Shown here: positions 44,760 through 57,466 of the stretch, in pieces
Numbering within the stretch: position 1 is the stretch's first letter
Layout: every line of letters begins with the position of its first letter
Assembly: GCA_949152475.1 (NCBI GenBank)
Contig: OX424563.1
Coordinates: 36,900,120-36,964,119 of the forward strand
DNA length: 64,000 bases
Direction: 5' to 3'
Source: Terebella lapidaria
Lineage: Eukaryota; Annelida; Polychaeta; Terebellida; Terebellidae
Position numbers and translations under genes: made by a program
The notes under the pieces: generated by a model
Seen by the model: only the letters and a program-made list of their open reading frames with translations
Told to the model about the DNA's origin: nothing
Databases searched by the model: none

Positions 44760-47700
44760 TTAGTGAACTTGCCCTTATCCTTGATGTCCACCTTCCTTGA
44801 CAAATGACTGCCCCGCCTTGCACACGAGCAACTTGGCCAACAGGTCATCCCGGAGATGCTCACAGAAAAACATGACACCCGCCCCAGAGAGCCCGCATAG
44901 ACATATCCGATGAGCTTTCCCTTGGATGACTCTGAAGCCTCAATAGGCAAGTTCATGGAGTATGTCTGGCTATCGACTCAAGAACCTTCGCCATGATCGG
45001 GAGCCTTGTCTTCCGATGAGGAATGGTCCAAATTGTCAACACCACCCCCCCCCCCCCAATCGTTGTGTCTGAAAGACCTGATCGAAGTTCTCATGGGCGA
45101 CCCAGACGTCCTGAGCGAGCTGTGAGGCCGCCTGGTCCCTGCACTTGGATCGTGCTGGGGAACCTCAAAACCATCGATTAAAAAAACAGATGGGACAAGC
45201 CCATCAAAATGAGCAAGCCTAACAAAGACCGGCCGGAACTCCCTGACCCAGTACAGCAGAGAGTCCTGAGAACACAGGACCCTGAAGGGAACCTAACGAC
45301 TGTGCAAAGAACCGGCCGGAACTCCCTGGCCCAGTAGAGCAGAGAGTCCCTGGAACACAGGACCCTGAAGGGAACCTAACAACTGTGCAGAGAACCAGCC
45401 GGAACTCCCTGACCCAGTAGAGCAGAGAGTCCTGAGAACACAGGACCCTGAAGGGTACCTAACGACTGTGCAAAGAACCGGCCGGAACTCCCTGACCCAG
45501 TAGAGCAGAGTGTCCCTGGAACACAGGACCCTGAAGGGAACCTAACGACTGTGCAAAGAACCAGCCGGAACTCCCTGACCCAGTAGAGCAGAGAGTCCCT
45601 GGAACACAGGACCCTGAAGGGAACTTAATGACTGAGCAAAGAACCGGCCGGAACTCCCTGACCCAGTAGAGCAGAGAGTCCCTGGAACACAGGAACCTGA
45701 AGGGAACCTAACGACTGTGCAAAGAACCGGCCGGAACTCCCTGATCCAGTAGAGCAGAGAGTCCTGAGAACACAGGACCCTGAAAGGAACCTAACGACTG
45801 TGCAAAGAACCAGCCGGAACTCCCTGACCCAGTAGAGCAGAGAGTCCTGAGAACACAGGACCCTGAAGGGAACCTAACGACTGTGCAAAGAACCAGCCGG
45901 AACTCCCTGACCCAGTACAGCAGAGTCCCAGGAACATAGGACCCTGAAGGGAACCTAACGACTGAGCAAAGAACCGGCCGGAACTCCCTGACCCAGTACA
46001 GCAGAGTCCCAGGAACACAGGACCCTGAAGGGAACCTAACGACTGTGCAAAGAACCGGCCGGAACTCCCTGACTCAGTACAGCAGAGTCCCGAAAACACA
46101 GGGCCCTGAAGGGAACCTAACGACTGTGCAAAGAACCAGCCGGAACTCCCTGACCCAGTAGAGCAGAGAGTCCCTGGAACACAGGACCCTGAAGGGAACC
46201 TAACGACTGTGCAAAGAACCAGCCGGAACTCCCTGACTCAGTACAGCAGAGTCCCAGGAACACAGGACCCTGAAGGGAACCTAACGACTGAGCAAAGAAC
46301 TGGCCGGAACTCCCTGACCCAGTAGAGCAGAGAGTCCCTGGAACACAGGACCCTGAAGGGAACCTAACGACTGTGCAAAGAACCAGCCGGAACTCCCTGA
46401 CCCAGTACAGCAGAGTCCCAGGAACACAGGACCCTGAAGAGAACCTAACGACTGTGCAAAGAACCGGCCGGAACTCCCTGACTCAGTACAGCAGAGTCCC
46501 GAAAACACAGGACCCTGAAGGGAACCTAACGACTGTGCAAAGAACCGGCCGGAACTCCCTGACTCAGTACAGCAGAGTCCCGAAAACACAGGGCCCTGAA
46601 GGGAACCTAACGACTGTGCAAAGTACCGGCCGGAACTCCCTGACCCAGTACAGCAGAGTCCCGAAAACACAGGACCCTGAAGGGAACCTAACGACTGAGC
46701 AAAGAACCGGCCGGAACTCCCTGACCCAGTAGAGCAGAGAGTCCTGAGAACACAGGACCCTGAAGGGTACCTAACGACTGAGCAAAGAACCGGCCGGAAC
46801 TCCCTGACCCAGTAGAGCAGAGAGTCCCGAGAACACAGGACCCTGAAGGGAACCTAACAACTGTGCAGAGAACCAGCCGGAACTCCCTGACCCAGTAGAG
46901 CAGAGAGTCCCTGGAACACAGGACCCTGAAGGGAACCTAACGACTGTGCAAAGAACCAGCCGGAACTCCCTGACCCAGTAGAGCAGAGAGTCCCTGGAAC
47001 ACAGGACCCTGAAGGGAACCTAACAACTGTGCAGAGAACCAGCCGGAACTCCCTGACCCAGTAGAGCAGAGAGTCCTGAGAACACAGGACCCTGAAGGGA
47101 ACCTAACGACTGTGCAAAGAACCGGCCGGAACTTCCTGACCCAGTACAGCAGAGTCCCGAAAACACAGGACCCTGAAGGGAACCTAACGACTGTGCAAAG
47201 AACCGGCCGGAACTTCCTGACCCAGTACAGCAAAGAGTCCAGGGAACACAGGACCCTGAAGGGAACCTAACAACTGTGCAAAGAACCAGCCGGAACTCCC
47301 TGACTCAGTACAGCAGAGTCCCGAAAACACAGGACCCTGAAGGGAACCTAACGACTGTGCAAAGAACCGGCCGGAACTCCCTGACCCAGTAGAGCAGAGA
47401 GTCCTGAGAACACAGGACCCTAAAGGGAACCTAACGACTGAGCAAAGAACCGGCCGGAACTCCCTGACCCAGTAGAGCAGAGAGTCCCGAGAACACAGGA
47501 CCCTGAAGGGAACCTATCGACTGTGCAAAGAACCGGCCAGAACTCCCTGACCCAGTACAGCAGAGAGTCCCGGGAACACAGGAACCTGAAAGGAACCCAA
47601 CAACCTGTGCAAGGAACTGGCCGGAACTCCCTGAACAAGTCTGAGCAGTGACCATGTCCTGTGTCAGCCCCAGAGGTGGGTTGACACAAGACGCAGCCTG

Positions 47701-48388
47701 TGTGGTTGGGGCAGAGTCTGACTCCATAGTTGACGGATGGTCTGGTAACAATCCTGCAGAGCCTGCTACGCTAAGGGCATCCCCCCTAGTCTGGGAGCTC
47801 TCAGAATGAAGCTCTGTCGCAGACACAAACATAGTTGGGTGCCACGAACGACACAAGTCACACCTCAAGTCTTCCCTTGACACCAGCCCATGATCCACGC
47901 AGTCGAAGCATAAACCGTGCTTCTCCCCTTGACGAAGGGTTTGAATCCCACACTGGGAACACACTGTCCAATCAAAGAGACTGCCAAAAATTTGGCAAAG
48001 ATTCATTGAGGAAAAGTGGAAACTGAAGTTATCGTGCAGAAGCCAAAAAGTGAAAAAATTTTTTTGACAAAACCATAAAGGCATATCGTCACCATACTTA
48101 TCCACAATAGACACAAATCAGTACCTATCGAAACCGTGATGAAATTCCATAAGAATATATCACAAAAGACTAGCTTGCAGACTAAATTCCACGAATAATC
48201 CGGGAGAACAAATCCAAAGCTGCCAATCAAAAATGGCGGTGGACAGAAAAGTGAAGTTGCTGTGCATAAGCGCATGCAGTTTGGGCGGGAAAAGGCTGAC
48301 AATCATGCCTAGTTTCAAACTTTCAATCACACAAATTTTCTATCCGGTATGTATATCAAAAAGAAGCATGTAGTAGTTAAGATTGGTG
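44760..48388 (-). pseudogene. decayed second copy of the DIRS-like Gag element
   Basis: The N-terminal three-CxxC head is recognisable on the minus strand (about 47970-47850): TVCSQCG, LCFDCVDHG and RCDLCRSW align with residues 19-58 of the intact gag. The downstream part (45220-44760) matches the intact gag's middle and C-terminal regions with many stops. The 5' leader (48388-48120) matches 17620-17330, including the GCATGTAGTAGTT end sequence. Between head and middle, a segment that is single in the intact gene is replaced by a ~2.4-kb minisatellite. The copy cannot encode a full Gag. Confidence 0.75.
45228..47640 (-). repeat. 81/83-bp minisatellite grown from a gag codon block (~29 copies)
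   Basis: The unit (marker GGCCGGAACTCCCTGA, and AACCTAACGACTGTGCAAAG) corresponds to one place in the intact gag (16567-16650, near residues 130-155: FFAQSLSSLQGP...LLGQGVPAGS). Units of 81 bp keep the frame; 83-bp units break it. Two sub-variants (GAGAGTCC and GAGTCCC) are intermingled. Confidence 0.9.
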
Positions 48389-49743
48389 ATGTATACAATA
48401 AATGGCATGATCCATGGCATGAAACTACAAAATACATACATACTGCTCTATACAATGTTCACTCAGTTGAGGCTCTTGACTGCCCCCATGTCGTCTATAC
48501 AAGGCCAGCCCAGTACCGTCTTTCACCATAGATAATCCGCACTTTTAGGCCGCCAAAATGAGGGAAAACTTACAGGGTGCGGATTATACATTGAAACATA
48601 AAATCTGTATGCTTTTTCGGTGGCCAAAAAATCGTTTGACAGGCAGTGACACTGGCGCAAGTCGATCGTGCGTGCACGATAATGGAGGAATCTCGTGATC
48701 AAGCAGGAATGTTGCATATCTGAATACGATTTGGCAAGAAATATAACTCAAATTATTTATTGAGTCATACGTTAATGCACTGGCATTCGTATTTATTTCC
48801 ATTAATAGTGTCATGTCGTGTCTTTTGACTCTTTTCAGATCGAAATTTATGGTGAAAACACCAGAACATCAGAATCTTGCTGTGCCGGATTTGACCCGCA
48901 GATGGCGCCACTGTTAGGGATCGTCTCCATGTGGGGTTGAATGTCATGATTGCGAATTAAAACTGATGATTGCTATTAAAAGTGTGTGAAACAATCGTGT
49001 TCCTCGATGTATTTATTGATGCAGGAAGTCGAACAAGTATTTGGAATATTATTTATTGGCACATGAACGATGAATGAACCGACATGAAAATTTTTCTGTT
49101 GAACATTGAGACGACCCCTTAACTTGGACAGGAAGATGGAAACGGCCTTGACATTGCTTGCGAATCCATTTTCGTCAGCAACTCAAAAAACTCGCAATCG
49201 CCTTCTGAAATAAAAAAAGATTGTTTTTTTATTGACAAAAACAACAATAGAAATCATGTGTTTCGATGTCAGCTAGTCAATGAAGCATGAAACTTCCTGC
49301 CGGCCTATTGTCGGCCAAAGTTTGTCACACTTGAATGATCGCGACTGATCACTGTTGATTGACCGATCGGGCTCGCGACTCGACGAGGAAATTTCACACC
49401 TCCACCGGAGAATGGGGGTGCGGATAATGCGGAGTAATAGGTTTTTCCCGAGAAATTGAGCCTCAAAATAGGGGTGGGATTATCTATGGTAGCGGATTAT
49501 CTTTGGTGAAAGACGGTAATGGCTATAATTATCCAGAATAACTGCTGGTTCGACCTAACTCTATAATCTTCATCATGTCAATAAGCAGAATACTGTTATT
49601 TTCCAGTTCAATTTTAATTGTGTGTTTACAATGGTTAATAATGTGACCTTTTCATCAGCATTAGTTATGTAACAGTTGCATTTACATGAAATAACATGAA
49701 ATTCAACATCACTAAAACTAAAACAGTTAGTGTTATCGTGTGT
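48291..49743 (+). repeat. 450-bp tandem duplication, copy 1 (with transposon)
   Basis: Removing the 1001-bp element and one TA leaves 450 bp that matches 49744-50193 with few differences. The unit starts AAAGGCTGACAATCAT and contains the outer end of the DIRS-like element. Confidence 0.9.
48516..49516 (-). mobile_element. 1001-bp TA-flanked element, copy 2
   Basis: Same family and length as 38193-39193, reversed. TA at 48514-48515 and 49517-49518. The empty site CCCAGTAATGGC is present at 49963-49974 in the neighbouring duplicate, which proves a TA target duplication. Confidence 0.9.
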
Positions 49744-50193
49744 AAAGGCTGACAATCATCCCTAGTTTCAAACTTTCAATCACACAAATTTTCTATCCGG
49801 TATGTATATCAAAAAGAAGCATGTAGTAGTTAAGATTGGTGATGTATACAATAAATGGCATGATCCATGGCATGAAACTACAAAATACATACATACTGCT
49901 CTATACAATGTTCACTCAGTTGAGGCTCTTGACTGCCTCCATGTCGTCTATACAAAGCCAGCCCAGTAATGGCTATAATTATCCAGAATAACTGCTGGTT
50001 CGACCTAACTCTATACTCTTAATCATGTCAATGAGCCAAATACTGTTATTTACCAGTTCAATTTTAATTGTGTGTTTACAATGGTTAATAATGTGACCTT
50101 TTCATCAGCATTAGTTATGTAACAGTTGCATTTACATGAAATACCATGAAATTCAACATCACTAAAACTAAAACAGTTAGTGTTATCGTGTGT
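49744..50193 (+). repeat. 450-bp tandem duplication, copy 2 (empty site)
   Basis: Contains the uninterrupted TA target at 49967-49968. Confidence 0.9.
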
Positions 50194-50484
50194 AAAGGAC
50201 TACAGGCAGATACTGGCTGCCAAACCACACAATGAATGACCGAAATACTTGAAATATGCACCTCGTAAAAAATGTGCCTACGATTCAGAACAGTTTTCAT
50301 AGTTTTTGGTTCTGTACACACTCATAGATCAAAAACTCTGGATAACCGAGCGAACATTTAGGAGAACACTACCGCTGCAAAGTGAAGATAATTGTGGATG
50401 TCTCCAATCCGACACTGACACGGTTAACTATTTTCTGGTTATTTTGACGAGAATGAGTGGGTGATGATTCACTGACCAGCAATG

Positions 50485-50937
50485 TAGCAGCTGGTTACAT
50501 ACATCAAGTACAGGACACTACAGAGTGAACATGGTGTAACACTCTCTAGTGTTGGACGTCTCAATCTAAACATTCCTAAACGGCATAAAAACATTGCCAT
50601 AGCAGCTCTTGTCACACGTGCCTGCAACTCAAACACATCAATAACACACTTGTGGACAGACATGATAGGACACTCTGGAAGAGATGAGCATTTAATGGAC
50701 TGCCAGTTCTGGAATGCCTGCATGTTCTGAGAGCACTATACCCGGATCATAGACTTGATAAACCACACCCATAAGCCAATCCCTCAATATTACTCCCCAT
50801 CATTCTGGATCCAAGATATCCGGAGAGACTCATCCAGAACCAAAGACAAGACTCAGGGCTCTGGATGCCTGAGATTGCCTGCGGCGGAGAGATTTCTGAT
50901 ACATACGGCAGTGGATGAGATGATCCCGGCCTCATAG
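50485..50937 (+). pseudogene. unrecognised frame with one in-frame stop
   Basis: From the codon after a TAG near 50480 the + frame is open for about 80 codons, has one TGA (about 50728), then runs open for about 65 more to TAG at 50935. The composition is protein-like (mixed W, C, H; no repeats), with segments such as THLWTDMIGHSGRDE and YYSPSFWIQDIRRD. I do not recognise the family. A competing 120-codon frame lies on the minus strand (50747-51109). It may be a decayed exon or transposon gene; the rest of 50194-51126 shows nothing else. Confidence 0.25.
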
Positions 50938-51127
50938 AGGAAGACTGGTCCAACTTAGACCAAACATTGGGGAGTAAACATTGGGGAGTCTGAGGAGGGA
51001 AGACCGCACTCCTGCCAGTCTCATGGGTCTGTAGGGAGTTGGCTCTCCTTGCGGGGCACCACAGGGTCAGAGAGTGAAAGTCCAGACTGGTTTCGGAGAT
51101 TGTGGTCAAGTATGGAACAGAGTATTG

Positions 51128-51150
51128 TAGGATAGGATAGGATAGGATAG
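51128..51150. repeat. GGATA pentanucleotide repeat, possible retroposon tail
   Basis: Four GGATA units next to CAATTTATTCAATTTTC. A similar short repeat plus TTTATTC occurs at 56901-56922. This resembles the 3' tails of minus-strand non-LTR elements, but no coding part was found. Confidence 0.35.
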
Positions 51151-54079
51151 CAATTTATTCAATTTTCACACGTTATATACAAATGATGGAATGGCGAAAA
51201 CTAATATTTGTGATGAAAATTGAGGGACCAAATTAGCTAAAAGCTGTCTTCCATTTGGCCCATGTCTTCCATTTGGCCCAATTGTAATAGTGTCTAGTCT
51301 AGACCCAAGTATTGAATGTGCAAGTATTAAAGTTTTACATGTATACTTGAGAACCAGTCACTAGAATATGTCCATGCTAAGTTTACAGCCACATCAGACA
51401 ATCTACAATACGCTCACTTTATATCTAATGATCTTGTTTTGGGCAAATTTAAAAATTATCTACTTTATCAACTTTTGATATGTGTCATACTCTGTCAGTT
51501 TTAGGTAATTGACAAGTTGGGAAGAATTCTACATTTGCCATGCTTGACTGAATCTGAGTGATGTGTACATAAGGGAAGGGGAGAATAGAGGGCAGATCGT
51601 AGATGATAATCGGAATATATACTATCAGCATGGACTGATACCTGCTCCCCCCCTCCCCACACACACACCTACACACAAACCCCGGAAAGCACTGACTGAC
51701 TGACCGGCTCAGTGCTAGATATAAACATCAAGCGGTGCTAGTATAGCTCTATTGGGGGTACTTGGGGTAAACAATCTGTGTGCTATCATGTCACAGTCCA
51801 GGCAATGATATGGGTAGCTGTGTCACCAGAGACAACTGAGCTATGTCAGCACTCTCACTCACAGGCACGACATTGTCGCATTCAATTCACATTCATGTGT
51901 GTACCGGTATATAAATTATAAATGTATTCTACAGTAAATGTACATTAAATATGTTGATGATAATAAATGTTTCTTGAAACAAGAAAATGCAGCTAACTGC
52001 GGGAGACGACATTAGAGCTCGAGCACATCATCAGCACCACGAGACCTGAATATATCTTACACACCCCCCCCCCCCCCCTTTACAAAAAAAGAAAATTGAA
52101 ACATATCATGTCCCACATGATTCCAATTCATCCCCGTATATTATGATGAAACGTACACATAGGCCTACTCCAATCATATTCCTAATGAGTAAACATTTAT
52201 TTTGAACTCAATGAAACAGATACGCCTGATAAAATGATATTGAACCTCAATAAAATATCCTTAAAATATTGGAAACTATGAGGAATATCTGCATCTGATA
52301 TCATGATATAGATAACACATGCATACTGAGCAAATTAAAAGACCAGTTTAGAAATAAAAAGGTTTCGCAACCCAGCATGGAACACCTTGTCATGTGATAA
52401 AATATGTCCGATTACGGTAAATGTAGTCGTGGTACCGTAGACGAATCGTTGTGTTTACTTCATTATATCAAAGAAGGCCGCACGCAAGATTACGTGTACA
52501 TGCATGCACAAAATGCTGCACAGAAAATTGTACGTTCCAAAGTACGCGTCATTGCGGTAAAATTTGCTTTGCATTCTGGGAACGTGAATTTCCATCGGCT
52601 CCGCCATTTTGACGTTTTCCAGACGAGCTGACCATTTTGCGTAATTTTCTCAAACCTAACACATCGATTTATGCATTATATATCTGTGGAATATTCAAAG
52701 CTTGCCATCAAATCAAGAGATTTTATGTCAAGGACGAAGAAAATACTCATTTGAAGTAGGTGTACAAAGGTTTACATGCGAAAACGGGCGTCGATAGGTT
52801 GGCATGAAACCTCCATAAAAAAGTCAGCACATAGACATGTAGAGAGTTGGGGGCTTCGCCCCCAACGCTCTAATGTCAAAAATACCTGGTACATTTTAAT
52901 ACTTTCCCTTGTGCTATAATCTTCAATTGAAAAACTACAGCACCAAACTAGTACCAGTCATTTACAATCAAGCACCATGTACATAACAATGTATGTATTC
53001 AAAAGCAACTTCAATATATCCTGATTTATCAGACAAGAATGGTTTCAATAGATTGTAACAGGACATAGGGATGTAATACAATACAGGCCTGATTGTATGC
53101 CTCTCTACTTATATCCAATCACATGAGTCTCAATGTCAGACATAATAACTCTGTACATCCGCATGCAGGATGTGGACTGTAACATGCAAGGGGGGATACA
53201 CGAGACATGATTACAACTGACTGTATTACTGCAAGTGACTGTGTAACGCTGCATCGTTATTTGTACAGAAGACATTTCGAATCAACAGTGTGTTGCTGGT
53301 CAATGTAGAATCGTAAATTAAATGTGTCTAGTTATGTACTGTACTGAAAGTGTGTGGTTGTGCACTATTATTTTATAGTAGTATCAATCCGACAATGTCC
53401 ATTGGTGATAACATATTGTTCTACATTACAGGCTGAGAGCGGCATTTCATCATTCGGGATGTACTGCGTTACAGTATACAGCAAATCACAATGTGTGACC
53501 TTGGCTGCAAGCGCAGTCGAGTTGTCTGAGCATTGCTTCTGCGCTCAAGGGATAGACATTTGCTTGTGCATCAGACTTGTGGGGGAAATATTATTTATGC
53601 GTAGCATATCTAGGCCGGTTCAATAGGCGAAAACACACAGGATGCTGTTTAAATCGTGAAGATCCGTCACATAGAAGTAGAGTTATGATCTCGAACTTAG
53701 TTTTCAAGATCGCCGGACATCCCTAGCAGCTATTCAGCTTCATTTGCATTGTTGTCAATATGAAGGTCTTTAGAATTTTTTGGGTGCAAGGTGAGTTTTT
53801 TCTCGGGCTCGTCAACCCTCAGCTTTGTTTTAGTATGGAGTTTACCCGGTTCCGGATAGAACTGTTGAGGGCAGCGCATGTTTTCACTTGGCAAGTGACA
53901 TCTCATACATGTATGGAGGAAATACACTGTATACAATCCCATACCTTCATGCACCTTGGACGAAATAACGATTGATAGACAGATAAAATATGCATGTTTT
54001 TCACATGACAATTGACCTCATTGGCAATATCGTGATAGTCCCCACTTATATCATGTATATTGTGTGTTATGATTCACCG
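51151..54079. other. mostly single-copy sequence, no recognised gene
   Basis: Contains a C-run (52064-52078) and a perfect hairpin (52846-52866). An AT-poor CpG-containing patch at 52390-52640 carries TCCGCCATTTTGACG, reminiscent of animal promoter DNA. The longest frames (75-93 codons) have no recognisable domain. Confidence 0.4.
52846..52866. other. perfect 9-bp GTTGGGGGC hairpin with loop TTC
   Basis: A 21-nt perfect stem-loop. Loop size and sequence are like the 3' hairpins of families A and D, so it may end an unrecognised element. Confidence 0.55.
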
Positions 54080-55030
54080 GTCCTCCCCCACCACCTCCCT
54101 TCAGGATTCTCCCCCACCACCTCCCTCCAGGATTCTCCCCTACCACCTCCCTCCGGGATACTCCCCCACCACCTCCCCCCAGGATTCTCCCCCACCACCT
54201 CCCTCCAGGATTCTCCCCTACCACCTCCCTCCAGGATTCTCCCCAACACCTCCCCCCAGGATTTTCCCCCACCACCTCCCTCCAGGATTCTCCCCCACCA
54301 CCTCCCTCCAGGATTCTCCCCCACCACCTCCCTCCAGGATTCTCCCCCAACACCTCCCTCCAGGATTCTCCCCCACCACCTCCCTCCAGGATTCTCCCCC
54401 ACCACCTCCCTCCAGGATTCTCCCCAACACCTCCCCCCAGAATTCTCCCCCACCACCTCCCTCCAGGATTCTCCCCCAACACCTCCCTCCAGGATTCTCC
54501 CCCACCACCTCCCTCCAGGATTCTCCCCAACACCTCCCCCCAGGATTCTCCCCAACACCTCCCCCCAGGATTCTCCCCCACCACCTCCCTCCAGGATTCT
54601 CCCCAACACCTCCCCGCAGGATTCTCCCCCACCACCTCCCTCCAGGATTCTCCCCCACCACCTCCCTCCAGGATTCTCCCCCACCACCTCCCTCCAGGAT
54701 TCTCCTTAACACCTGCCCCCAGGATTCTCCCCCAGACCCCCACCACCTCCCTCCAGGATTCTCCCCAACACCTCCCCGCAGGATTCTCCCCCACCACCTC
54801 CCTCCAGGATTCTCCCCAACACCTCCCCGCAGGATTCTCCCCCACCACCTCCCTCCAGGATTCTCCCCAACACCTCCCCCCAGGATTCTCTCCCACCACC
54901 TCCCTCCAGGATTCTCCCCTACCACCTCCCTCCAGGATTCTCCCCTACCACCTCCCCCCCAAGATTCTCCCCCACCACCTACCTCCAGGATTCTCCCCAC
55001 CACCTCCCCCTCCCCCCAGGATTCTCCAAG
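54080..55030 (+). repeat. 25/26-bp C-rich minisatellite
   Basis: Roughly 37 copies of CTCCCCCACCACCTCCCTCC-like units. The + strand is almost free of G except in CAGG. Proline-rich (+) and glycine-rich (-) frames of up to 339 codons arise from the repeat and are not supported as proteins. Confidence 0.9.
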
Positions 55031-55351
55031 ATGTAGGAGTGGACTGAAAACATTGAAATGGTGTTATAATTTTAACTGAATAGGCCTCGTCATAATGTAG
55101 CTGGACCTATTTTATAAGAATGCTCTCCTGACATTTATGCAAATCCTGCGCGGTTTGCTCATACAACGGGAGGCAATGGACGTTTCATTGTGCAAATATA
55201 TCATAGCAATTTTCAAAGCATGTGACATATAATATCCATATATTTATGACAGAATTAAAAATCTATCAGCTATAGACTCTCCACCTTATGCACGAGTTTA
55301 GTTATTGTATGATTCAAGTTATATCATGTGTATATATCAAATTGATTTATC

Positions 55352-55749
55352 TAGTGATGTTCCGATGATCGATTTTTTTCGAGAGTTGGTTGAAGAATCA
55401 TCCGATTACGATGATCGATTATGATAGTCAATAATCGATCATCGGATTTTGCCAAAATCGGTCAGAGAAGAGATCAAATGACTCGGGCCTTACACACAAC
55501 TCTACATGTTTTAAGAAAGGTAGTTGAAAATAACTTTGCAGTTGAAAGAAAATGACTGGATCTAATGTTTCTCTATTGAAAATAAGAGAAATGAAATCAT
55601 TTGAATGGATGTAAATTGCTACAACAGAGTTCTGTCCCTTTCAATTACTAGTAAGCATGTGCAACCGATTATAATCGATCATTGATCGGTTGTGGTAACC
55701 GATTGCAACCGATGATCGAAAGTGAAGTTGCAACTGATTCCCATCACTA
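55352..55749. mobile_element. hAT-like miniature element
   Basis: A 398-bp element with ends TAGTGATG / CATCACTA and internal GATGATCGAT and CGATGATCG words. It is flanked by GATTTATC (55344-55351) and GATCTATC (55750-55757), an 8-bp duplication with one change. It has no coding capacity. Confidence 0.75.
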
Positions 55750-56709
55750 GATCTATCCAATGAAAGAAATATGATAACATTTATTATTCAATCAGCTTTA
55801 AAAAATAATAACTACACATAATATGTGAACATATCCAGTACTATTAAACTACTTCATCTACAATATATTATAGGTTATACGAGCAACAGGTTTGAAGTAG
55901 ATGGGGTACCCACTACCCACCCTGCTATGGCCCTGAGAGGGGCACCCGTCGTGTGGCTGGCAATGCCTTTTAGGTTTGAAGATACAACGAAACATATAAC
56001 AACTTGTATATTACATTCCTGATTGTGCTGCCATGAGCAGTACACTGGGCTGTAAAACTACATGCCGGCACATGGCAAGATGGAGGACACAGCCCCAGAC
56101 AGACATGCCGGCCGGCCGGCTAAATCTAGATCCTGGAGTAAAACTCAAGTGTAGTCGAGCCCGACAGCCAGAGATAACGACGGCAGTATACAACCGGTAT
56201 ACATTGATTATACATGTCAGAGCTTTGTACTTGTCATCAAGCATGAACTACAAACTACCAAATATTGGTCCATGACCAGGTTCTAATCACCCTTTATCAT
56301 CACACTTTCTGATGTCTTACCTTTCGAAATGTATATCCAATGTGGCTAAGTAATAGTCCAGGCACAGTGCTAATTCCTAAATCCGGCGTGCCCGCTGCAT
56401 CCAAGGCACAGTTCAGTACTCAGAACATCTATACTAGTCAGAGCCTACATGTATGCAAACGAGAGCACTCTGAGGTGGGGGGAGGGAGTGCACCAATTGG
56501 GAGTTAACCATTTAACCGCGCCAGCCTCGAGTATCAATTTGTATGTGTATTGCAGTCCGCAGCCAGCCTATCCCCCGCTTTCATACATGGAACAGTGCGA
56601 GCTGTGGGAGGATTCACCACTGACTAAGTTCCTGAGTCAGACAGCCTACATGTGATATCTGAGACGCTTACTCCCCCCGAAGTTTTTCAGAGTTCCTGAC
56701 ATACTTTTC
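55750..56709. other. single-copy sequence, no recognised gene
   Basis: A GC-richer patch at 56040-56170 includes GCCGGCCGGCCGGC (56108-56121). Frames of 65-80 codons show no domain. Confidence 0.4.
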
Positions 56710-56961
56710 ATGTGTGACGTCACGGGCGGAAGTCCCCGGCATTCGCTAGGCGGCGATAGCTGTCGGGCGTCTCCCGGTCAGAAATTGGCGCGAAATATGA
56801 ATGTTGTCCCTCGCAGAAGGCCGGGACACTTCAAATTTGTTTCTGTTTTTAATGACAAATTGTATACCAAGGAATTTAGCGTCCGGCGCAGATTTGGAGG
56901 ATTGTATTGTATTGTATTTTATTCGAGATGTGCATATAACATAATACATAATAATTCATAA
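56710..56961 (+). CDS. possible first exon of an unrecognised gene
   Basis: An 83-codon frame in a GC-rich island. A TGACGTCA site (56715-56722) and an E2F-type TTGGCGCGAAA (56785-56795) lie just before an internal ATG at 56799, from which about 40 mixed-composition codons (MNVVPRRRPGHFKFVSVFND and on) are read. After about 56895 the frame runs into ATTGT repeat sequence. The family is not recognised. It could equally be untranslated promoter DNA; weak support. Confidence 0.2.
   Translation: MCDVTGGSPRHSLGGDSCRASPGQKLARNMNVVPRRRPGHFKFVSVFNDKLYTKEFSVRRRFGGLYCIVFYSRCAYNIIHNNS
56715..56795 (+). promoter_or_regulatory. promoter-like cluster: CRE and E2F consensus sites
   Basis: TGTGACGTCACG (56713-56724) and TTGGCGCGAAA (56785-56795) are perfect consensus words 65 bp apart, in a CpG-rich patch. 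Unlike the CRE sites in the arrays, this one is not in a repeat. Confidence 0.4.
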
Positions 56962-57215
56962 TAGTACAAGAATATAGGACACATCCCAGGTGTTTACAAA
57001 AGCGTAGCTTGTAACCCGAGGGCTGTAAACACCTGTAATTAAAACCAGTCACCTCACCATATACACCACAAACATCATATCCTTTACAATAAATTGTTGT
57101 TCCTTCCAGTCCGTCTAATACTCATAAACATCATATTGTTCTATATTTACATACTTTACAATATTATCCACTATATACAAAATTTACTCTTTGATAATTT
57201 CGCTGAATATTCACA

Positions 57216-57466
57216 CACACACACCTACACCCCCCCCCCCCCATGTTACCCACCTGCACACACACCTACCCCCATACAACTCACACACAAACATCTACTG
57301 TACCCATCCCGAGCCAATCACACACAACCAAGCCCCTTTACACCCACACACACAAACCCGCATCCCCACACACATTTTTCAAAATTAACTATAGTTTGGT
57401 CAAAATATACAGGGTATCCGCAGAAACCCATACCATTCACACCCACACACACCCACACACAAATAA
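57216..57466 (+). repeat. CA/C-rich low-complexity tract
   Basis: CACACA and C-run sequence, interrupted by short unique pieces. Frames here are compositional. Confidence 0.8.

Noticed and set aside
54051..55079. Proline-rich and glycine-rich frames of 200-339 codons
   Set aside because: Several overlapping frames on both strands are open in a 25/26-bp minisatellite; this is composition, not a gene.
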